DNA from: Apostichopus japonicus
Taxonomy: Eukaryota; Echinodermata; Holothuroidea; Aspidochirotida; Stichopodidae
Length of the DNA stretch: 64,000 bases
Direction of reading: 5' to 3'
Assembly: GCF_037975245.1 (NCBI RefSeq)
Contig: NC_092579.1
Location: 5,891,001-5,955,000, forward strand
Each line of letters starts with the position of its first letter. The first letter of the stretch is position 1. The translations under genes were made by a program, and so were the position numbers. The notes under the pieces are model-generated. The model was not told the origin of the DNA, did no database searches, and was given only the letters and a program-made list of their open reading frames with translations. Of the stretch, positions 60,410 to 64,000 are shown piece by piece.

Positions 60410-63400
60410 CTGAGGAAAAGAAAACCAAAGAATAAACAATAGAATAGAAAGGCTTTACCCAGTAAATAAATGCATAAATTAATCGGAAGTCCAAATTAAT
60501 AGACAATAGGCAAATTTGTTGGATTTACTCTCAGAATCAATTTAAATGAATCAACAACTGAAACATGTAAAGTTCTCCTGGATGAGGAATTAGAGCCATC
60601 TTATTCCCAGGACTCCAGGAGTATTAAGCAGAAACCTATAGCAGGAATAGCCCTCTACATCATGAGCTATAACTGCCATGTAGCTTAATCAAATTACAAT
60701 GATCACAGAATGTTCTAATATAAGGAAATCTTTGAATATGTATATTAAGCACACTCCATGAATAACCAAACTACACCAAAGGCACCTGCCTCCATCTCCC
60801 AAACCATCCCCACCCCCACATCTAGGTCCTCCATAACTAACAAATGTTTCAAGTTGACATTACTATCATGTAATCATGTCACTGCTTCCCTAACTTTCTC
60901 ATAAAAAACTGAGAATTTGTCCTATTTTTTAATATCATGATTATTTTGGTATCTTGAAAGGCTAATAAGCTCCTCCGTTCACCCGCCAGAGAACGATCAG
61001 ATTGCTTAATTCCGCAAACTTTGTTTACTTCCATTCACAGAGTGAAAGATGGTAAGATATTTTCTTTGTTTGAGATCTTCCAGCTGTTAACTATATGAAA
61101 GTCCATTGCTTTATATACTGCTGACAACTCACTAAAGACTATTTTTGTAGCTGTGGGCCATATTCACCAGGCGTGATTGCGCATATGGCAAGCCATATGT
61201 GCAATAATTCGATAAACCGAGTTTATCGCCGTTAAACTCTGTTTTTAGATTGATAAACTCAGTTTATCGAATGGAAAAACGTGTTTTTCGCGATTATCTC
61301 AGTTTATCAAGCGAAAAGCAGGGTTATCTTGATAAACTAAGATTATCGGCGATAAACCGAGTTTATCAAATGGGAACTATGTTTTTAGCTCGATAAACTA
61401 AGTTTATTGATAATCTCTGTTTATTCTCTGTTTATCGATAAACTTAGTTTATCGCTCGATAAACCAAGTTTATCGAATTGGATATGGCACGCCACATGTA
61501 CAATGATTCGATAAACCGTTAACACTGCTTTTTGCTCGATAAACTGAGTTTATTATGAAAAACATGGTTATCCAGTCGATAACTCCGTTTTATCGATCGA
61601 AAAACAGAGTTTAACGACGATCAACTCCGTTTATTGAATTTTTGCACATGTGGCTTGCCACATACGCAGCAGAGTTGGAAATTGAATCGGTGAACAGATC
61701 GCACTGGACCGAACACAAAAAATTAATGGTTGGTTAAATGATCAGTGTATGAGTAGACTGTAAAAATTGTCAGCAAAATCTCTAAAACAGAAAATTGAAA
61801 TAGGAGGGGGTTTGTATGATGGTCCCTATTATTCCCTATCATCTGAAATTCAATTAGCCTAAATTGAGTTCACTTCTGGCTGGCAGGGTAGGAGAGGGGA
61901 AGAGGGCATATATGCCTCTAAAACTATCAAAGTTTCGAACATGTCACTATTAGAAGACAATTTCTCCATCAAAGCGGAATTTTCATTTGCATTTTAGACA
62001 GAACAAAACAATTCCGCTTCACCAGTTATAGGGAACCAAATGGTTACAACCACATAGATCTCTTCGTTAGACTGAGGGAGGGGAGGGAGGTGGGGGAAGT
62101 AATTATCGGTAAATCATACATGTATGATTTGATTAGAATGAATTAATATACATAAACAATACCTTTAAAGGTTGATTCAATGCCAAGGATGTAGTAGGGT
62201 GGCAGAGACAGGAGGAGACATGGCTAGGGAAGAGGAAAGGGCTGGGTGGAGGAATTCTCAGTCTCACAATTTGTGGCACAAAAGACAGGTCAATTGTTGG
62301 AAAAAAGAGTTTTTATGTGAAAATACTGCTAATGACATTTCACTGATATAATTGTTTTTCCACTGGTGCTTCTTGAAGCTGTTCGAAGCACTGGTGACCA
62401 TAATTTCACCATGTCTCTCTTTCAAATTCGAAACCATTTTTTCTGGTTTCATCAAAACTTACCAGGAGGTTGAGGGGTGTAAGCTGGGGGTGGTGGATAC
62501 TGGCTGGGAGGTGGCTGTGGGTATGCGCCAGCAGGAGGTGGTGGAGCCACTCCAGTCGGGTACGATGAGGGTGGTGGCGCAACTGTGGTCTGTAGAAGAC
62601 AGGGGAAAAAGAGGAGGTCATTGAATCGTTTGTATGAAATTGGAAACTCTTGGACTAGGCTTTTATGGATACCCACCCTCACCATTAAATTAAGCTAACA
62701 GACACTTGGACACACACAGAGAGCATCATTGTAAATGTAACTATAATATTGTGGACAGGATCAGGAATCTTATTCTCAACACTGCTGCCAAATTTTTTAC
62801 ACGTCATTCAGTATATAATCTGCCTACAATGTAGACCACAACAAAATGCATCGTAACTTTTGGGATTACATTCCTGAGTAACAATGGCACAGTTTGCTAC
62901 TTGTGAGTAATCATTAGGAACTAACTACGTTGAAGAGAGTCAGAGTAACAAGAATGGCTGACAGATCTGTATAATCTACTGTAGTAAATTACAATTAAGT
63001 GAGGTTAAGTACAAAGCACTTAGGGATTGATACTAGTGATAGTCAATCCATGATATAGTACATTAGTGCAGTTACATAATTGCATACATATCATATCAAA
63101 ATGTTATTTATAGGAACAATGCACAAAACTGCCACGAAGAAAAAAAAATCCTGGACTGGTTGTTAACAATTGTTAAAGGAATTTATTTCAGCGAACTGAT
63201 GCTTCAACCCCCAACCGTTCGTTGTTCATAGTTCTAAGCTTGATTACTGGACAGTCTGAATTCTGATCTTCTCGTCAAAGGCTGTACCTATAATGGTCAT
63301 TTCAATTATAAATTTGTTTCTGAAATGGTTGAAAGAGCTCCCAAAGTTCTCAGAAGATTTTGATACGTTTTACACGTTGAGAGACTTATTGAAGACGGCA

Positions 63401-63967
63401 GTTTTGCTAAGAATGGATAAATCTTGACTGCTGGCAGAACTTTGTTCACAGCTTGATTACTTTTAGTCCAAAATTTCCATCTTCAATCTTAACTCATCTA
63501 AACACAGTAGTTTGTAAACCACCACCTTAAAGAGCTAAAAAGAAAGAAAACAGATGTTGCTACTTTCAGAAAAGGCAAGGGGAGTGAGCGGAGGAGGATG
63601 TTGCAGCAAACACCATGGACTAAGATCTAATGTATATAATAGCATTTTCAGCTCAAGTACCTATGGAATGCTAGGACAGTGGGTAGGTGGGGTAGAGGGA
63701 GGTGGGGGGTGGGATACTACCCCTTTGGACACAGAAAAGTACAGAATTTCCATGTGAAAGTAATTGAGGTATAATGGACATATCAAATACACTCACCGTA
63801 TGATGATGAACAACTGTGATATTAGCCTTGGGAGGTACATGGTGGGTGCGATGAGGGAAGTGAGGGGGAGGAGGGGAATGATGGTGGTGGTGATGCTGGT
63901 GGTGGCTGAATACATCAGCTCTATGGCCAGCAACGGTTGCTTTCTGATGAGCAACTTGGGATTTGTG
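60276..63967 (-). CDS. His-rich, Pro/Tyr/Gly-rich C-terminal protein, last three exons
   Basis: Exons 63967-63797, 62589-62463 and 60409-60276 join to give 143 residues up to TGA. Upstream exons lie beyond the right edge. The first part is histidine-rich with a run of six His and a PPPPHFPH segment. The tail is low-complexity: PPPPAGAYP, SQYPPPPAY, then SGYPG/AGYPG repeats ending GVYGNPYQ. Such XYPPX/GYPG tails occur on several membrane-associated and RNA-binding proteins and often bind WW, SH3 or penta-EF-hand partners. Nothing here decides the family, so no function is assigned. Confidence 0.75.
60410..62462. other. Last intron of the Pro/His-rich gene
   Basis: Holds the foldback element at 61179-61667; the remainder is AT-rich with purine-rich patches near 61885 and 62075. 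Confidence 0.5.
61179..61667. mobile_element. Foldback element made of GATAAAC...GTTTATC palindromes
   Basis: Terminal inverted repeats of 37 bases: left begins GCGCATATGGCAAGCCATAT, right is its reverse complement with 5 mismatches. A third partial copy lies at 61482-61513. Between them are more than ten short palindromes of the form GATAAAC-n3-GTTTATC or half-units, alternating with 'aaaaacg/cgtttttc' spacers. No coding capacity. Confidence 0.8.
62463..62589 (-). CDS. Proline-rich exon (second from end)
   Basis: 42 codons plus one base. Starts TTVAPPPSSYPTG and ends YTPQPPG, roughly half proline. Contains PPPSQYPPPPAY, a candidate WW/PY-type or SH3 ligand. Donor GTAAGT, acceptor TACAG. Confidence 0.8.
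62590..63796. other. Second-last intron of the Pro/His-rich gene
   Basis: 1.2 kb, AT-rich; a G-rich patch at 63575-63720 on the plus strand. No element recognised. Confidence 0.5.
63797..63967 (-). CDS. Histidine-rich exon (third from end)
   Basis: 57 codons, phase 0 at both ends, acceptor TCCAG and donor GTGAGT. About a third of the residues are His, including one HHHHHH run and a terminal VVHHHT. The histidines may bind metal, but this is not shown. A cryptic alternative is that the whole exon is an expanded CAC/CAT repeat. Confidence 0.7.
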
Positions 63968-64000
63968 CTGGAGAAAAAATAAATTTAAAAAATGTCAACG

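Overview
This is eukaryotic DNA. Genes are split into short exons with GT-AG introns, introns and spacers are AT-rich, and microsatellites, minisatellites, foldback elements and small DNA transposons are common. The gene content (a fibropellin-type EGF/CUB protein and a HAPSTR1/C16orf72 orthologue) and the repeat types point to a marine invertebrate deuterostome. An echinoderm is my best guess, but the species cannot be read from the sequence.

Region 1 (335-35602, minus strand) is the 5' portion of one large secreted or extracellular-matrix gene. I could place 31 coding exons with consistent phase-1 junctions: 5218 coding bases, about 1739 residues. The order is signal peptide, a 7-cysteine EGF, CUB, a half EGF, a long run of EGF modules, a second CUB fused to the end of an EGF in one exon, then four more EGFs running off the left edge. 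There are 38 complete EGF modules, most exactly 38 residues long. Signal-EGF-CUB-EGFn is the layout known for echinoderm fibropellin-1. The 3' end, where fibropellins carry an avidin-like domain, lies outside the window. Intron 1 is 8.1 kb and is a transposon graveyard: a roughly 0.95-kb foldback element, a 3.2-kb element with two further hAT-like insertions nested inside it, and a hAT-like MITE.

Region 2 (35603-41780) is the spacer between two divergently oriented genes. It holds a second copy of the hAT-like MITE, a palindromic repeat and another TIR-bounded element.

Region 3 (41781-50843, plus strand) is a complete four-exon gene for a 251-residue HAPSTR1 (C16orf72) orthologue. Its 6.4-kb second intron carries a 38-bp minisatellite, a 2.1-kb satellite that alternates 40-bp and 45-bp units, and a tandem duplication of about 0.3 kb.

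Region 4 (50844-64000) holds the HAPSTR1 3' side, a second copy of the palindromic repeat, an orphan minus-strand reading frame at 58610-58933, and the last three exons of a minus-strand gene for a protein with a His-rich then Pro/Tyr/Gly-rich tail (60276-63967). An intron of that gene holds a GATAAAC-palindrome foldback element.

The most unusual signals are structural. Two copies of a hairpin repeat, 19 kb apart, carry the same 13-base loop in opposite orientations. Intronic repeats contain hammerhead-ribozyme-like cores. The foldback element at 61179-61667 is built from repeated GATAAAC...GTTTATC palindromes. The EGF gene shows exact 38-residue modularity, a nine-module intronless block, and O-fucose sites concentrated toward its downstream part.
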